Under the pieces are notes generated by a model. It saw nothing but the letters and a program-made list of their open reading frames with translations. It did no database searches and was not told where the DNA came from. Made by a program: the position numbers and the translations under genes. Positions 47,401-60,920 of a DNA stretch of 64,000 nucleotides are shown piece by piece. This DNA comes from Strongylocentrotus purpuratus. Taxonomy: Eukaryota; Echinodermata; Echinoidea; Camarodonta; Strongylocentrotidae. The DNA is taken from assembly GCF_000002235.5 (NCBI RefSeq), contig NW_022145601.1, positions 24,718,348 through 24,782,347 of the forward strand. The letters are read 5' to 3'. Within the stretch, counting starts at the first letter, position 1. Each line of letters starts with the position of its first letter.

Positions 47401-48751
47401 TGATGTCATCTGTGACAGGGCTCAGTAATAGAGCTGAAGTCTTTCTGTTTTTTTTATTACATTTATGCATGAGTGCCCCTGGTGGGGCATCATTCTTCAA
47501 CAATCAGGTCCTTTGGATAGGGCCACAAGCCATAGGTCCCCTGGTTGCTTATCTGCAACCATATACCATATACATGTACTAGGAATAGGGTAAACCAGGA
47601 CTTGACACTGACCTGCACATGGACCCCAAATGCTAAATCCAGACCCTGGATTTCAAAATATTAGTATGGGGCCCATGCATATATTCTCCGCAAATTTAAA
47701 TCCAGACTCTTTTCTGAAAAATAAAAAGTGTGGAGTCTTGGCTACAGTAGAATTATCATTGCATATGTTGTACATTATGTTGTTTAAACTTTAGTGCAGA
47801 GTCTTGGGTAAAGTAAAATTATCAATAATTTTGTCTCCTGTTTTTATCAGTTCCAACACTTCATCTCCTCGGCAAGAGCTTCTTCATAACATGGATCCCT
47901 GGCCCAACCAACCTAAGGAATTCAATGCTAACATCTCAGCAGCTATCAGGGTGGGGCACTGGAAACTCCTCACAGGGGATCCTGGTGAGTATCATCATAA
48001 CTGGTGGAGAACCACCCTTAAATCTAGCTTCCTATCAAATGTCAAAGTGATTTTTAAACATTTTCAAAATTAAGATAGTATATATATATCAGGCCAAGTA
48101 AAGTTGATGCCTAGTTCTCATTCAGATTTTTTTTTGAGAAGGAGGGGTTCCACATTATTTGATTATTTGTCCTGTGCATATAACATATATTGGGTCAATT
48201 TTAACACAACATTGAATTTTCACATTTTCACATTGCAGTTTGAGGGGTTCAAAACAAAGCCAAAACATATCATAGACTAGTAATGATATCATTTTTCAAA
48301 TGTCCTCTGGTCATCATTTATTTCATTTTAGAACAAAAAATACCAAATAAAATTTGAGGCAGGCCCCAAAAAGTATGTGGACAGGGATATGAAACTAAGA
48401 ATCATTTTTAGTACTTGGCCTAAGATGTCCTCCCACGAAGTGAGCTTACATTTTAAGATCTTTTATTTTATTTATTCAGGAGCCAATAATGGACAATGGA
48501 TTCCTGTGCCAGATTCTGGCATCATTCCTATCCACCCACTCAAAATCAGTGGTAAGGACACATGGCTTTTCAACATCACTGCTGACCCGAACGAGTATCA
48601 TGACCTTTCGACCTCTCACCCGGAAGTAGTAGAAGAACTGATGGCCAAGCTGAAGAAGTACTATGCGGATTCTGTTCCTGTGCAATATCCGAGTGAGGTC
48701 GAGGAAGCTAATCCTGCTTATCATCAGGGTGTATGGGGACCATGGCAATGA
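41417..48751 (+). CDS. Arylsulfatase, ARSB/ARSI/ARSJ type
   Basis: Seven exons: 41417-41674, 42683-42869, 44801-44994, 45679-45886, 46609-46858, 47851-47984, 48480-48751 (1503 nt, 500 residues). Every junction is GT-AG and all phases close. The N-terminal [12 protein letters not shown] segment is a signal peptide. Metal ligands D35-D36 ([11 protein letters not shown]) and C73 in [12 protein letters not shown], the cysteine converted to formylglycine, are intact, as are GKWHLG (exon 2), DNGG at the exon 4/5 junction and [11 protein letters not shown]. It ends GVWGPWQ, as in the ARSI/ARSJ/ARSB branch. It should hydrolyse sulfate esters of glycosaminoglycan-type substrates in the lysosome or secretory route. 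The exact paralogue cannot be told by eye. Confidence 0.93.
42440..42670 (+). repeat. TTG/TTC/ATT compound microsatellite in arylsulfatase intron 1
   Basis: GTTGTTGTT, TTCTTCTTC and ATTATTATT tracts lie just upstream of exon 2. Open frames here are compositional. Confidence 0.85.
43345..43526. mobile_element. MITE with TIR TACAGTGAAACCTG
   Basis: TACAGTGAAACCTG (43345) is mirrored by CAGGTTTGACTGTA (43513-43526) with one mismatch. The interior contains GTGGTCTTT and GTGGCCTTTGTAGATAGG. A related, more degraded copy is at 45176-45335 in intron 3. Arylsulfatase intron 2. Confidence 0.65.
44094..44800 (+). repeat. Degenerate tandem copies of arylsulfatase exon 3 start plus its acceptor intron
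   Basis: Three imperfect copies of the exon 3 edge (GGCTATTTGACAGG and ATTATTGGACCCACCATA) begin near 44094, 44254 and 44407. Each is followed by the same intronic words (GATGGCATTCTACCAAATA, GATAGCATTCTCCCTGACA). The real exon begins at 44801. Without the inserted palindrome the period is roughly 155-160 bp. The upstream copies lack an intact reading frame beyond the first codons. Confidence 0.8.
44449..44680. mobile_element. Palindromic foldback element, copy 2 (3-bp TSD AGG)
   Basis: Ends CACTATGAATA and TATTCATAGTG, flanked by AGG on both sides (44446-44448, 44681-44683). Removing it with one AGG restores the CATAGGGCTGG of exon 3. It has the same arms as copy 1 plus an extra inner palindrome (GTGTAGAACAGGTG and inverse). 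It is inserted inside a degenerate exon 3 copy. Confidence 0.8.
45897..46093 (+). repeat. ~195-bp dispersed repeat, copy 1
   Basis: It begins TAAAGCCCCACTGCACTACT and ends AGACAGGCTTTAAGG. A clear second copy is at 62706-62902 in CFAP74 intron 10. Short terminal TTAAAG inverted words suggest a MITE. Confidence 0.65.
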
Positions 48752-49187
48752 GTGAAATAAGAATCGAACATAGTAGCAATGGTATTCATCAGCAACAAGT
48801 CACATGGTATATGGAGTTCCATATTACTGAAATATTGATTGCTTTATTTTTTTAATTAATGCTTATGATAAATTGTTTAATAGTTCTTACCAATCAAGGA
48901 AATACTACCCCTCTTCCATTGCATTTGTAATGTTAAGAACCAGAGCAAAATAACAGTGATTTCCTATTGAAATATATTTATTTGGATGGTCATATCCCAG
49001 CCAATACTTAACACATTCAATTGGTTTTCAACATTTGAACATTATTTTTGATGCTCTTTCGGATAATGAAGTTCAAATTTGGAAACTCTAAAAATAGTTT
49101 TTTGAGGACTTTACCCTTGACCACTCTATAGAGACTGGGATATTACAGGGCATAGAGGAAGTTTATTGATTTCGTTGTTCATGTGGT

Positions 49188-49365
49188 AATTAAGATATAT
49201 AATTTTGGTAATTGAGATGTATAATTATTGTAATTATGATATATGATTGTGGTAATTAAGATATCTAATTGTGGTAATTAAGATATATAATTGTGGTAAT
49301 TAAGATATATAATTGTGGTAATTATGATATATAATTATGGTAATTGAGATATATAATTATGATTA
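49188..49365 (+). repeat. 22-bp satellite, unit GTGGTAATTAAGATATATAATT
   Basis: About eight units of 22 bp with few substitutions, starting about 440 bp downstream of the arylsulfatase stop. Strongly AT-rich. Confidence 0.85.
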
Positions 49366-49559
49366 AAGCCACAGAGTAGTCTGTTTCCATGTGTGTTAAT
49401 TGCATCTGAATTCGCTGACACCAATAAGTGCTCACTACCCCCCCTGCGCGAAATACTGGCCGGCACGATTTTCATTTTTCAGCACACAAAATATCAAATT
49501 GATTTTTTAAATTTAAATTTGGGCCCCCACCCCTAAGAAATCCTGGATCCGCGCCTGAC

Positions 49560-50042
49560 AGAAGGTCACAATTCGCTGACACCAGACTTAATGGAAATAC
49601 TATTAATGTGTGCACATGTCTCTCAGGTAGCGAAACTCATTGACTCTCCAGACAAATTTGCTCAAGCTTGCCGTCACATCTCAAGGGTGGAGGAAATTCT
49701 ATTTTTAGATTTTCTAATGAGGTGGTAAGTTCAGGGCACAGTGCATATTACATAAGACATGTGGGTCATAAAAGTGAGGTGAGATGGCTCAGTGGTAGAG
49801 CAGTGGTCTTGTACAAGGGAGATGCTAGGTTCGAAACTGATTTGATGCACTAGGGCATTAATCCTAGGCCTTATTACCAAGTTAAAATAATTATCTTACA
49901 TTTCCATCACCTGAAGACTCTCCAATTAAAGACTAGGGGGTATTCCTTGATTGGGCTTACGGGTATTTGCTGTGTGCAGATTTCTACACCCATTAATGGT
50001 ATTTCCATTAAGTCTGGTGTTAGCTAGCGAATTATGACCTTC
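49560..50042. mobile_element. TIR element with nested SINE
   Basis: Arms containing AGAAGGTCACAATTCGCTGA and ACCAGACTTAATGGAAATAC at the left are mirrored at 49988-50042. A SINE (49778-49930; A-box GATGGCTCAGTGGTAGAG, B-box GGTTCGAAAC) sits inside. A fragment of a GGATCCGCGCCTG-ended element abuts the left side. Confidence 0.65.
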
Positions 50043-50584
50043 TGTACATGGAAACTGACAACCCTCTCCCTTTTATGTATTTTCTGTACTTATGAAGTTA
50101 ATATAGTCTCCACAATTTGGTTTTACGGTTCGTAGATTTGATATTGTGTAAAATGTTCTTGTCTTTCCATTTATGTTCACTCTATTCAGTACTATCTAGA
50201 TATAGGTTTTCATTGCTATGATATAATACAATGTCTATTTTGATATTAAAGATGTCTAATTAACAATTTTGGCTGTGCCTTGGAATCTTTTATTTGCCCT
50301 GTTTTCCTGTTCAGTATTACTTTTCTTAATTTTCGTTAAAAAAAACAACACTTATTAAGATGTCACAAGGAAAGATTCATTCAAGTTTAATCAACAAATG
50401 TAGTTATCTTTAATTGTATTAGTTGTAAGGAAACCATTAACACTCCTCACATTAATTTTCATCATTGCATTCTTCAATAAAAGTTTCCTTTATCTTGTCT
50501 TTTTAACATATCTTAATTCAATTATAACAATACAATTTTAGAATTGTTTCTACAATGTTGCCTATAAGGTCTTGTGTTATTCAA

Positions 50585-50630
50585 TACAGATATTCAACGT
50601 CTATCATCACTATCATCTATCACTATTATT

Positions 50631-50668
<38 letters not shown>

Positions 50669-50850
50669 TCATCCATCCATCCATCCATCCATCATCTCCC
50701 TCCATTTAAATTGTCTCCCGCCATTTAAATCATCTCCCTCCATTTAAATCATCTCCCTCCATTTAAATCATCTCCCGCCATTTAAATCATCCCTCCATCA
50801 TGCATCCTTTTAAATCATTCCTCCAATACCATCATCCCTACATCACTGCA
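50585..50850 (+). repeat. (ATC)n, (CATC)n and 18-19-bp minisatellite
   Basis: ATC and CATC tracts are followed by at least five copies of CATTTAAATCATCTCCCTC. 50850-53440 has no gene I can support. A short GC-richer frame at 52145-52426 may be a non-coding 5' exon region of the next gene but is unproven. Confidence 0.8.
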
Positions 50851-53428
50851 TCTTTTTAAATCATAATAGGCCTATTCTATGATGGTAGGGTTATACTGCA
50901 GATCCACTTCGAAACATTACGAGACAGAGATTGACTGAGTAAGATTGATGGCAGATGAAATATAAAATGAATGAGATACAAAATCAAATGACAACAAAAA
51001 CAAGTGGAGGAATACAAAACGCATGAGATCAAAATCAAATGAACTAAACAAGAGAAGGAATATAGAATGCCTACGATAAAATTAAATTAAAAAAAATTCA
51101 TGTGACATAGAATCATGTGGAATTATTGAATTTGAGAGAGGTATAACCGAGGGTCATGAATGAAAGAGCTAGTATAGTAGAGAGGAGCAAAAATTATTCA
51201 GCAAATTAAGTGGTTCCAACAATAGTCTTCTATGCCAAATGAAATATTTTCATATCACATAGGTTACAATAAAGGTGGTTAGTCTGACAAATTTGCTAAT
51301 TTCTCTGTTGTTGCAATTTTCTTTCTTTCTTTTTCTTTACAGTATCCATTACTGGTTATTTATGCAATGTTGCACACAAACTTGTATTATGCATGCTAGA
51401 GAAGCAAAACCATTGATCGATGCATTTGTTAACACATCATAAGGTTCTAATCAATTATAGTAGCTACACGTGTGGGCCTGTGTCGTGATTTCTTTCCTAT
51501 ATGAAGAAAAAATCTAATGTGCATTATACACTAAATTTTGTCCATAAAAAGAAAATGTATTTTTGTACTAAACCCTGATTTATTTGTGATAGATTAAGGT
51601 TATATCTTCTTTGAACTTTATTGATCAATCTAGAGAGTCACATAATCAGATATCGATCTATGAGAATCTGAGTTAAGACATAAACTTTATCTGCCAAGAA
51701 CAAAATTGTCACAATAATCATGGATAAACAGGATCTCTATGATCGGGGTATGTCGCCCTCTACGTTGAATAGATGCGTTGCTATCGTCAACTATCATCAA
51801 GCAATGGATACGGCAGTCGAACGAAAGAACTTAAAAGAATGATAATTTCGTCAAATAATAAGGTGTGTATAATTTAAAGTATTACCTTTACCTTTACCTT
51901 TACCGCAAATACTGGAAGAATGCTGAGACAGCAGTCGAGCTTCCAGGTCTATCTTCTTGGTCTATCTTCTTGTACTCATACTCTTTAATAATAATTCTCA
52001 TTATATGCAAGGGAGGCAGAGGGGCAAGAGGTTGCATCTTGACGGGACAATGTACCATGTACAATGTCCCAGGAGCAAAGAAATTGAAAAAATCATAGCT
52101 TACTCATTGAGTTTAAGAATAGTTTTAAAGATCTAAAGTGTGAAATGACAAATTTGATGGAAGGTATGATGCGTGTTTGCGTCTTCCAAAATATAGAATC
52201 GAGAGCGTGTAACCTACGGAAACCAAGCCGTGTTTGCCGCCTGCGTGCTGGCGAGGCACTCGCGGAACAACAGTGTATATCTTGGGGCTTCAGCTGTTTA
52301 AAATTTCGGTCGCGTCCGAACTGCCGAAGGTGTCTACAGTCTAGATCTGACAGAAGTGAAAGTTCACCAATGCAATCGCAAAGAGAAGCATGGGAAAACT
52401 TGCTTTTTATACAATCTAAGTTGTAGATCTAGGTCAAGACAGTCAAGTCTCAAGACCATGTCCATTCTTTCTTTTTCTGTGGTGCATGCTGTGTCAATAG
52501 ACCTATTTCAAAGTGTTTATTAATTATATTTTTTCATAGTTTTTTGCTTTCTCTCATTTTGTTGTTGTTGTTGATCTTCCAGTTGACTAACGGCCTCTTA
52601 AATAGAGTATTTTCATACTTTGTGTGGTGCTTTTGTGTCCAGTATTGAGTTTGAGTTTGACTCTCTTTTTAATTAAATCTAACGTTAACTAGATCTAGAT
52701 CTAGACTCTATTATACAACACCTACGTGGATCCTTGTCATTTGATTGGAGGATTGTTGGTGACATGATATTCAATAGATGTTATATTGCACGGTCGTGCA
52801 TTTTTGGCTATATGCGCCATGCATTTTTGGTTATATGCGGACTGCGTACCTCTCTGCCGTGCGCGCGCGCATCCCTGCGAGTATCTGACGCGAAGGCAAT
52901 CTGAATGTAATCGAGCGAGAAGGCTTGACTCCAACTTTAATTTATCTTTAATATAAGGAGTAAAACATAATTTGTTGGTCAACGTTCTATTAGATCTTCT
53001 TCGATGGTGTATAAAACAAATTTTCATTCGTTGAAAGATTAACGTTAATTCTATTCAACTCGGCTGATGCCTCGTTGAATAGAATGTTAATTTTTCAACT
53101 CATGAAAATATTCGCACTATTGAACTCATAACCATTCATTATTTGTATACTAGTCAGAGTAGTCTAGGGTCTAGTTTTATTCAATTTTCAATATATATTT
53201 TTATTTTTTTAAAGTAAATGACCAACCCAAAAATTGAAGAAGAAACTAAATTTCCTTAATACGATGCAATTTACAAGTGATGTTAGACCGTGACCGTACT
53301 ATGATATCACCTAAGGTAGGTAATAAATTTCAAATCGTAAGGAAAAAGCTAATTTTATCTAGTAGTATGAAGACTAAAGTACTTGTGGAACTACATGATA
53401 TGTTTTAATAAAGAAAACATTGTTGCAC

Positions 53429-53445
53429 TATTGATCACATTACAG
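53429..53445 (+). promoter_or_regulatory. Acceptor of a 5'-UTR intron of CFAP74
   Basis: TGATCACATTACAG precedes GAGTAAATACC and lies 27 nt before the start codon. No in-frame coding sequence lies upstream, so a leader exon is expected further 5'. Confidence 0.45.
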
Positions 53446-53472
53446 GAGTAAATACCAATCTAGAAGAGCAGG

Positions 53473-56400
53473 ATGGAAGCGTCTGTTTCCCAGCAAATGA
53501 GTCACCCTGATGAAGGCCAGCATCTTCAGACCGGTTTCACCACGGCAGACGGCACCACCCCGTACAGCTACGACCCTGAGTTCCAGTCACCAGCTGTTGG
53601 AGGGAATGGCTACCCTGCTAGCTTCCCCCAGTACTCTGCAGAGCCACCTCCATCATCTTTCCAGCAGGACAGCGGCTGGCTAGGAGCTAGTGGACTGGGG
53701 TATAACAGCGAGGAAGATGCTTGGTCTCAGAGCGATGATATATCTTTGGTTGGGTAGGTGTAACCATGTGGTTTTGTTAGGATCAGACAGGATGGGTGTA
53801 ATCTGATTGCAGGAGTAATGATATGTTATTTGCCGAATCTACATGTAGATCTTGTAGAATTCTTCTGATAAATGTTAGTTGTCTAATTATTTATATTTCT
53901 TCTCTTTTTGTAATTATTATTATTTTCTTTTTCTTCAATTTATTTATTTTCAAATTTTTTGGGGAGGGGTGTAACATACTGTTTATATCAAGAGAAGCTA
54001 ACTGTATTGTCTTGTTTTAAAACCAAATATCCAGTTGTTGTTTATTTCTTGTTCTCAGAATATGGATATGTTTTCAGTTGTCAAACCATTTCCTTTTTTA
54101 CACTGTAGCCTGTTCACTTCTAATACCTTTTTTTTTTGGTAGGGGGGGGGGGGGGAGGTGCATTTAGTAAGTGTTAAAAAAGTCCCACAAATGGCCATGT
54201 TAGTCCTTGTACATAGTAGTTCAATGTTGTGTGATACATATAGTTGTCAATGATAAAGCTCTAATATCTCTCAAGAACACATTATTACCATAAGAATTTT
54301 TTTTTTTAAGAATTGGCACCATTAAAGTGGTGTACCAGTATTCTGAAATACTGCAAAAAAACATGTGACAGACTGTTTACATCTACATCTAACTGCTCAT
54401 TTCCTGCAGACCTGAAGAGAGCCTTCTCGATGAAAACGGTACCAAGACATCGCCAACTCAGAAGTTCTCAAGAGATGACAAGTTAAGGATGCTAGCCCTC
54501 AGACGTCACTTAGATAACCTTGACGGGCAACTCCTAGATCAAGAGAACATAGTGGATACCACCAGGTAAGATATGGATCATGAATGTTAAAGGGAAATCC
54601 AACCTTATCCAATAGGTTTACTAACATATTTAAATTTTATTCATACTTTTTTAACAAAGCTTATTCTTGACAGCCTGACAACCTGATAGCTTGCCCAAGA
54701 CTTGTAATGTATGCAGACTTGCTTCAGGGAAATTAAATTGCCATCGTCACTATCACTTCTTCTCTGTAGCACAAAGCACACTTTTGGTAAAACATTTACA
54801 TCATCTGGGAAATGGAAGGCCATTCATATATAATTATTTCATTTAAGTGTGAAATTAAACACTTAACATTTATAAGAACAGTTTTTATCCCTTGTGCTAC
54901 TGCACCTGTATTTTTCAAGTCGAGTTTATCAGCAATATATTGTGCCTCATTGTAGTCATCCCTTTGCACAATATACTTATATACCTCATAAACATGTAGT
55001 ATATCATATTTGATAAAAAAAGGCCAGTCTTATAAAGAGTTGCGGTTGATCCAAACCAATTGCAAGCTCGCAGTCTCCTATATCTTATGTACAAAGTTGT
55101 GATTGATATCAATCACAAATAAGTTGTGAAAACTATCAATTGTTTATAAGACACAGGGCCCTGATTGCGATAAATCCTATTCATTCCATTTAATTTTCAC
55201 AGAGAGGAACTTCAGAAGTGTCGGACGAGCATTGAAGCGCTGACCTTGGAGCGTGACCATGTGATGATCCAGCTCGACATATGTCAGAGAGAGGGCCACT
55301 CGGCCAACATGTACCGACTTGAAAGCAAATTAGGCAAACTGGCTAAAGAGCTAGAAGCGGAAGGCATGTTAGAAGCACAGATCGTGGATAGATTGGATAT
55401 AGCAGAGTAAGTGAATAACCCATATTCTGCTTGATATCAAACAGACCATATGGTAAAGGGTCTATTTAAAGGTATAGACCAGTTTTGGAAACGCCCCCTC
55501 TCAAAAAATGAAATGGAAGCTCTTATTAACAGTCATGTGAAGGATATGCTTTGACTAATATGTGATGATACAAATTTTGCCGGGAAACCGCCTACTAATT
55601 GACATATTTAGTAAATTATCATATCGATCCGGCCTGGATAGATATCGTGTAGTCCCATATAAATCTTTCTATGTACATGTACAGTGCTTGTAACTTTAGC
55701 AAAGAAAGCTAGTCTGAGATCTAAGTGTTCTGTTATTAAGTCTTAGACCCAGGGTAGGGTTTATCTGAACTAGTAGAATAGGGACCAAAAAGGCCAACCT
55801 CAAATCACGTATTAGTACCTATATTCAAAGAATGTATTTACTAATTGTCAGTAGATATAGGTTCATTTAAAAACTGTAAATTTGAAGGAGTAAACTATAC
55901 AGTCACTTTAGAACCACTCAAAGAATGTTAACATGCCTCAACAGAGTACTATTGAAGCTGACTGAATCTAATGTGATACATGGTTGTCTTTCATGGTTAT
56001 AATATCCACTTAATAAGAGAGGATCAAGTTAAAATTGTATGATGATGATGTCACTCTTTTACCCCTCCATTATGACCAGGTTACACCTGTCCCGGTTTGA
56101 TCTTGATCGGGGCAAGTACCTTCTGGAAGAAGAAGAACTTCAAAAGAAGGAAGCCGATCTGGAGTTGGAGAGGAAGGGCAACGCAGCTAGGCGAGCACAG
56201 AAGGAAAGCAAGTATCTATCCCAGGCAGAGCAGAGGAGAAAGATAAGAGACAGGTAGGTCCATCTGTAATTGGGGTCATTAACCTTTAAGGCTAGTTCAG
56301 ATAGGGCACGGTAAACCACTGCAAAAACCACTGCGTTTTGTTAAAGTGTAAAATGAATGCCAACTGTATCATACTGTATATCAACACAATGCAAAATAGA

Positions 56401-59400
56401 TGGATGTTTGACATGATGATAGCCAAGATGGTGTTAATAAATGTAATTATAGTATTAATGACTGCTTTTCTCGAATATTAAAGCAGTCATTAATACTTTT
56501 ATATGCCAAAAAAAATAGACTAAAAAATAAAAAATAAAAAATAACATTTTTTTGTCGAAGATGGGATTCGATCTCTTGCGTACAAAAGGTGATGTAACTA
56601 AAATCAGCGCCTTAAACCGCTCGGCCATCGCGCTCTGTCACCATATCTAGCAATTTTCTCTAATATATACATTAAAATGGATTGAAAACGGCTTCGCGTG
56701 GTGGATGCTTCGCCGCTGCTCCATTAAACGGGCCCTTCTTTTACTTTTACTTTTGCAATGCATATTGGCACGAACTTAGATCAAGATCTATCGGCAGATG
56801 TTGTTTTTTTGTTTTTGGAAGTTTATTTTCGTCTTCATGTCAACAATGCAAGATAAAATTGTCGGTAAAATCGATCGAGATTCAATTGTATTGAAATTAC
56901 TGACCAATTCTTCGCACACGTACGGTATCCTCGATCGCTCAGACCATTTTTTAACATGTAAACCTATGGGGTAACCATGAAGACTGAACTATTTTCCCGG
57001 TAACCATGGTTACTGGGATTTTAGAACTGTTTTAACCATGGATACTGGGAATTTTACAGAAATAGTTAAAGTTTATGAATGCAATTTCGACCAATCAGAT
57101 GGCTGGATTTCTTAAGTGAGGTATATAAAGTGATCTATAACTCTACTTGGGACTATGAATACCGTTAATGAAATTGGCAGGCCAGGAATCATTTAGAGGA
57201 TTTCAGGGAGCATGACTGCAGCAAAGAGTGAGGGTATGCTTTTCATTATAAATAATATTATGTACCGACATTATTGTTATTTTGTGTATTTCGTGAGGAT
57301 CATTTTTTTTTAAATATTATTTTCTTTCGATGAAGCAAAGAGTGGGGATACATGCTTTTTGTTATGAATAATATTATGTACCAACGTTATTATTTGTATA
57401 TTTCGTGAGGATTATTTAACCAAAAACATTATTTTCTTTTGATGACCCCCCCCCCCCCCCCCCCCCCTTAAGATATCATATTATATTTGTTTGTACTTCC
57501 TGAAGATTAAATAAATTACTTTTTTATCTTGACGTGGAAATAAATCAATCAAATGAAATGCTAACCTTAGATTCATTTATAAATTGCTTGGCAGGGATCA
57601 TATAGAGGCCTTGATGGAACATGATCGGAAGCACCGTGAGGCATTGAGTGCTGCAAAGAAGAGCCAAGAAGTTGCTTCACAATACCTCAAACAGTCTCTG
57701 GCAAAGTAAGTTAATGTGAAATGGCTGAAACCGTGATGTCCGCATTCACATTTATATCTGGGACCGTTTCGTAAAACATGTTATCGATAACAAATGCTAA
57801 AATTTTATGTCAATTTTGCTGACAGTCATTCAAATGCCATGATTTCAGTAGCTTATAACATTTATTGTTATTGATAATATAACAAGTTTTATGAAACAGG
57901 ACCCTGCATGGTGCTTACCCTCACTCTGTCTGCCTGGTTTATTGTATGACAGAAAAGGACATGTGTCTTACAATCTTTTTCCAAAGTACAATGAATTCTT
58001 TTTAGGGATATAGTTCATGCCGAAAAAGTAAATTGAATGCCAACAAGTAATATATGAGGTTAAAAATTACAAGCTTTGCAAAACAATGGCTTCTCAGCAT
58101 GTTCACTGATCTGTGTGTTATAAGAAACAAAAAAATAAGCACAGTACAACGGGACGTTGTGGCGTGCACCTGTAATCCAGCTAAAAATGGAAGTTACAAA
58201 CTGATTCAGCCGAGGACGCAGGTTTGAAACCGGATGGTGACGTTAAAGGTCGGTCCCCAGACGTTAATAATCATAATCTGATTGCTACACGTCTGTAAAA
58301 ACCCAATTACACACACACACACACACACTCATTTTATTCAAGCGGTTTACTGCCTCATGTACACTTTTCACACAGATATCGTCAGGAGGAGGCTGATGAA
58401 TTAGTAAAAGAAAAAGCCCATGCTGAGAAAAGAATGGGAACTCTGCTCAAGCTCAAGCAAGATATCAACTCCAACAGGGTAAGTTATTCATCATATTTAG
58501 AGCTGTTAGGCTCGTGCAGATATGACTTGGTAAACCGCCACAAAAAATGAATGGCAACTGTGCAAACAAAGGTACTTTGCCTTTTCACTGACCTCTGTGT
58601 TTTAAGATATGTGAAATATGAAGCATATTAAAATGTAATAAGTCATCATAAAAACACAGCAGTTTACCATGGCATATCTGAACAAGTTTTGAGTCAAACC
58701 TTGCATCCAAGTTGCTGCATCGTCATCTATTTTTTTATGGTATCCATCTCAAATAAAATGTCAAATAGTTCAAGATATGATAATCTGCAGTTTTCAATCA
58801 ATAGTCAATTTACATTTAAAATGTTTGAAATGGAAAGAAACCATATCAGATTTATGTTAACACTGAATAAACTAAATATGGGTTTTAGGAAAATAGAGAT
58901 AATAATGATGTCCTCATTCAATCTGCTTTCCTAGAGGACACACCCGGCCTATGGGTGGAAAATGCAGACATTGTTGAGAGTGAGATATCCCATATTTTCT
59001 TCTTAAAGTATAAGAACTCTTTTATAAAATTCCTTTATTCTGTAGACCCTTTACATCTTGTGCAGAAGGCAGTCTCAAATGTTTCACACAGATGTGCATT
59101 TTCTTTTACAATAATATTGCATTGATTTGTCCAACAGGATAATCTGAAGGCTTTACAGGCTCGCAATCGTTATGAAGCTAAACTGGATAGGAAAGAATCT
59201 GAGCAGGAGAGAGAACAGCTGATTGAAGGAGGAGAGAACTCGGCCGAGGTCATGCTAACAAAGAATAGGATTGATGAAAGAGAAAACAATAAAAAGTGAG
59301 TAGAAAGTATAAAAGTTTAAGTGATGATATAGTTCGGTATGTAATATTTATACAATATTGGATGGCTTTGAGTGTGATACAAGAATAGATCGCTTGAGCT

Positions 59401-60887
59401 ATATGACGATATTAAACGAGTCAGAGACTAGTCCAATATTGTAATAGCGAGAGCAATATGTTCTTGTATCACACAAAAACAAATCCCATATAATATTATT
59501 ATTAATATCTATATCAGGCTGACTAGTGAGATAACAAAATCCGACTTATACCTTGGTAAATATGGCTTTGTTTTTGTGTGATATTGATAGTTGAAGTTCC
59601 CGGATGACTGAACAATATTGGTCAGTCATCCGGGAACTGCGCTAAAGATATCGAAATAAACCGATTTATTGTACCACTTGGAAGCCTCGTATGGATAATA
59701 ATTTACAGTATGGTATGGTATGGTGTGTAATATAACATTCTTTGGACCACCAAATGGAGTTATATATTCCTAAGGAGTTATATTTTCCCGAAGCTCACAG
59801 CGCTGATGGAATATATGATCACGGGGCAAAATATAACTCCCTTGCCATCCAGAGATTTATATTGCATCCCCATCCAGTTAATATATGTTTTTATATTAGA
59901 TACTGTAGCCCTGATTGCACTTTGTTGTATGGAATCAAGGGTAATTGCCCATCTCATGCTTATTTATTTTTGAGCCATCCAGCCTTCTGCATCAAATGCG
60001 TGTAGCTAAGACAGTGCAAACAATGGGTACTCGCAGATGTGTTCAGGGTTGCTTGGATGCAGTATATGATGCAAAAGTGTATTCATTTGACCAGGTCGAT
60101 AGGTCAATTAAACATCGAAAAATGATCGGGAGTGAAATATGCACCTTGATACAAAAATTGACTAACTAATTATTGACTTCAGCAACTTATAATGGTCCTT
60201 TTGTAAACTCTGTGGAATCCAGACAAAAGTCTAGGGTTTAATACTGTATAGCCCTCAGTCAGTAGTCCAGAATACCAACATTTTATGCCTTTTAAAATAT
60301 CTTTTACAAAATATTTTCAAAGATGCTAATTAACGGCTTTCTATAATTGTTAAGTCCAACTTAGAGATAATTTCAACTTGGGATCTTTGTGAAACACCCC
60401 CCAGGTCTCATTCAATGTCAATATCTATCTTCTATCCACTAATAGAAAATACAAAGCGGACCAACACCAGAAGCAAGCTCAGCTTCTGTCACACATCCTG
60501 AACGAAGAGAAACAGATGAGGAAACGGCAGAAGATGTATCCCCATCTCTATGAAGACCCCAAGCGGGAGAAGTCCCTGAGGGTGAAGCCACACAAACGCA
60601 AGTCTCCCACCATCCTCAGAGAGATGGCCTATCCCGAGGATAATTATCAGGACGAAGTGGATGATGCTGGAGAAGGAGAAACTGAGGGGGGCAGAGAAGG
60701 AGCCATTGTAAGTTTTAAGACATTAATCTACATTTGCCACTCTCCACCCAGGTGTTAAATGGGTACCGATAGGAAGGATTTCCTTGAATGCTGTGAGCGC
60801 AAAAATCTGCAGCCTAGCAGAGTAATATTTGGAGAGCCTTAATTGAGCATCTTGCATGGTAGATATGTGCAATATATAAACATCCGA

Positions 60888-60920
<33 letters not shown>

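Noticed and set aside
52145..52426. 93-codon plus-strand frame as a protein-coding gene
   Set aside because: No recognisable domain; GC-richer composition and position fit at best a leader exon or regulatory region of CFAP74.
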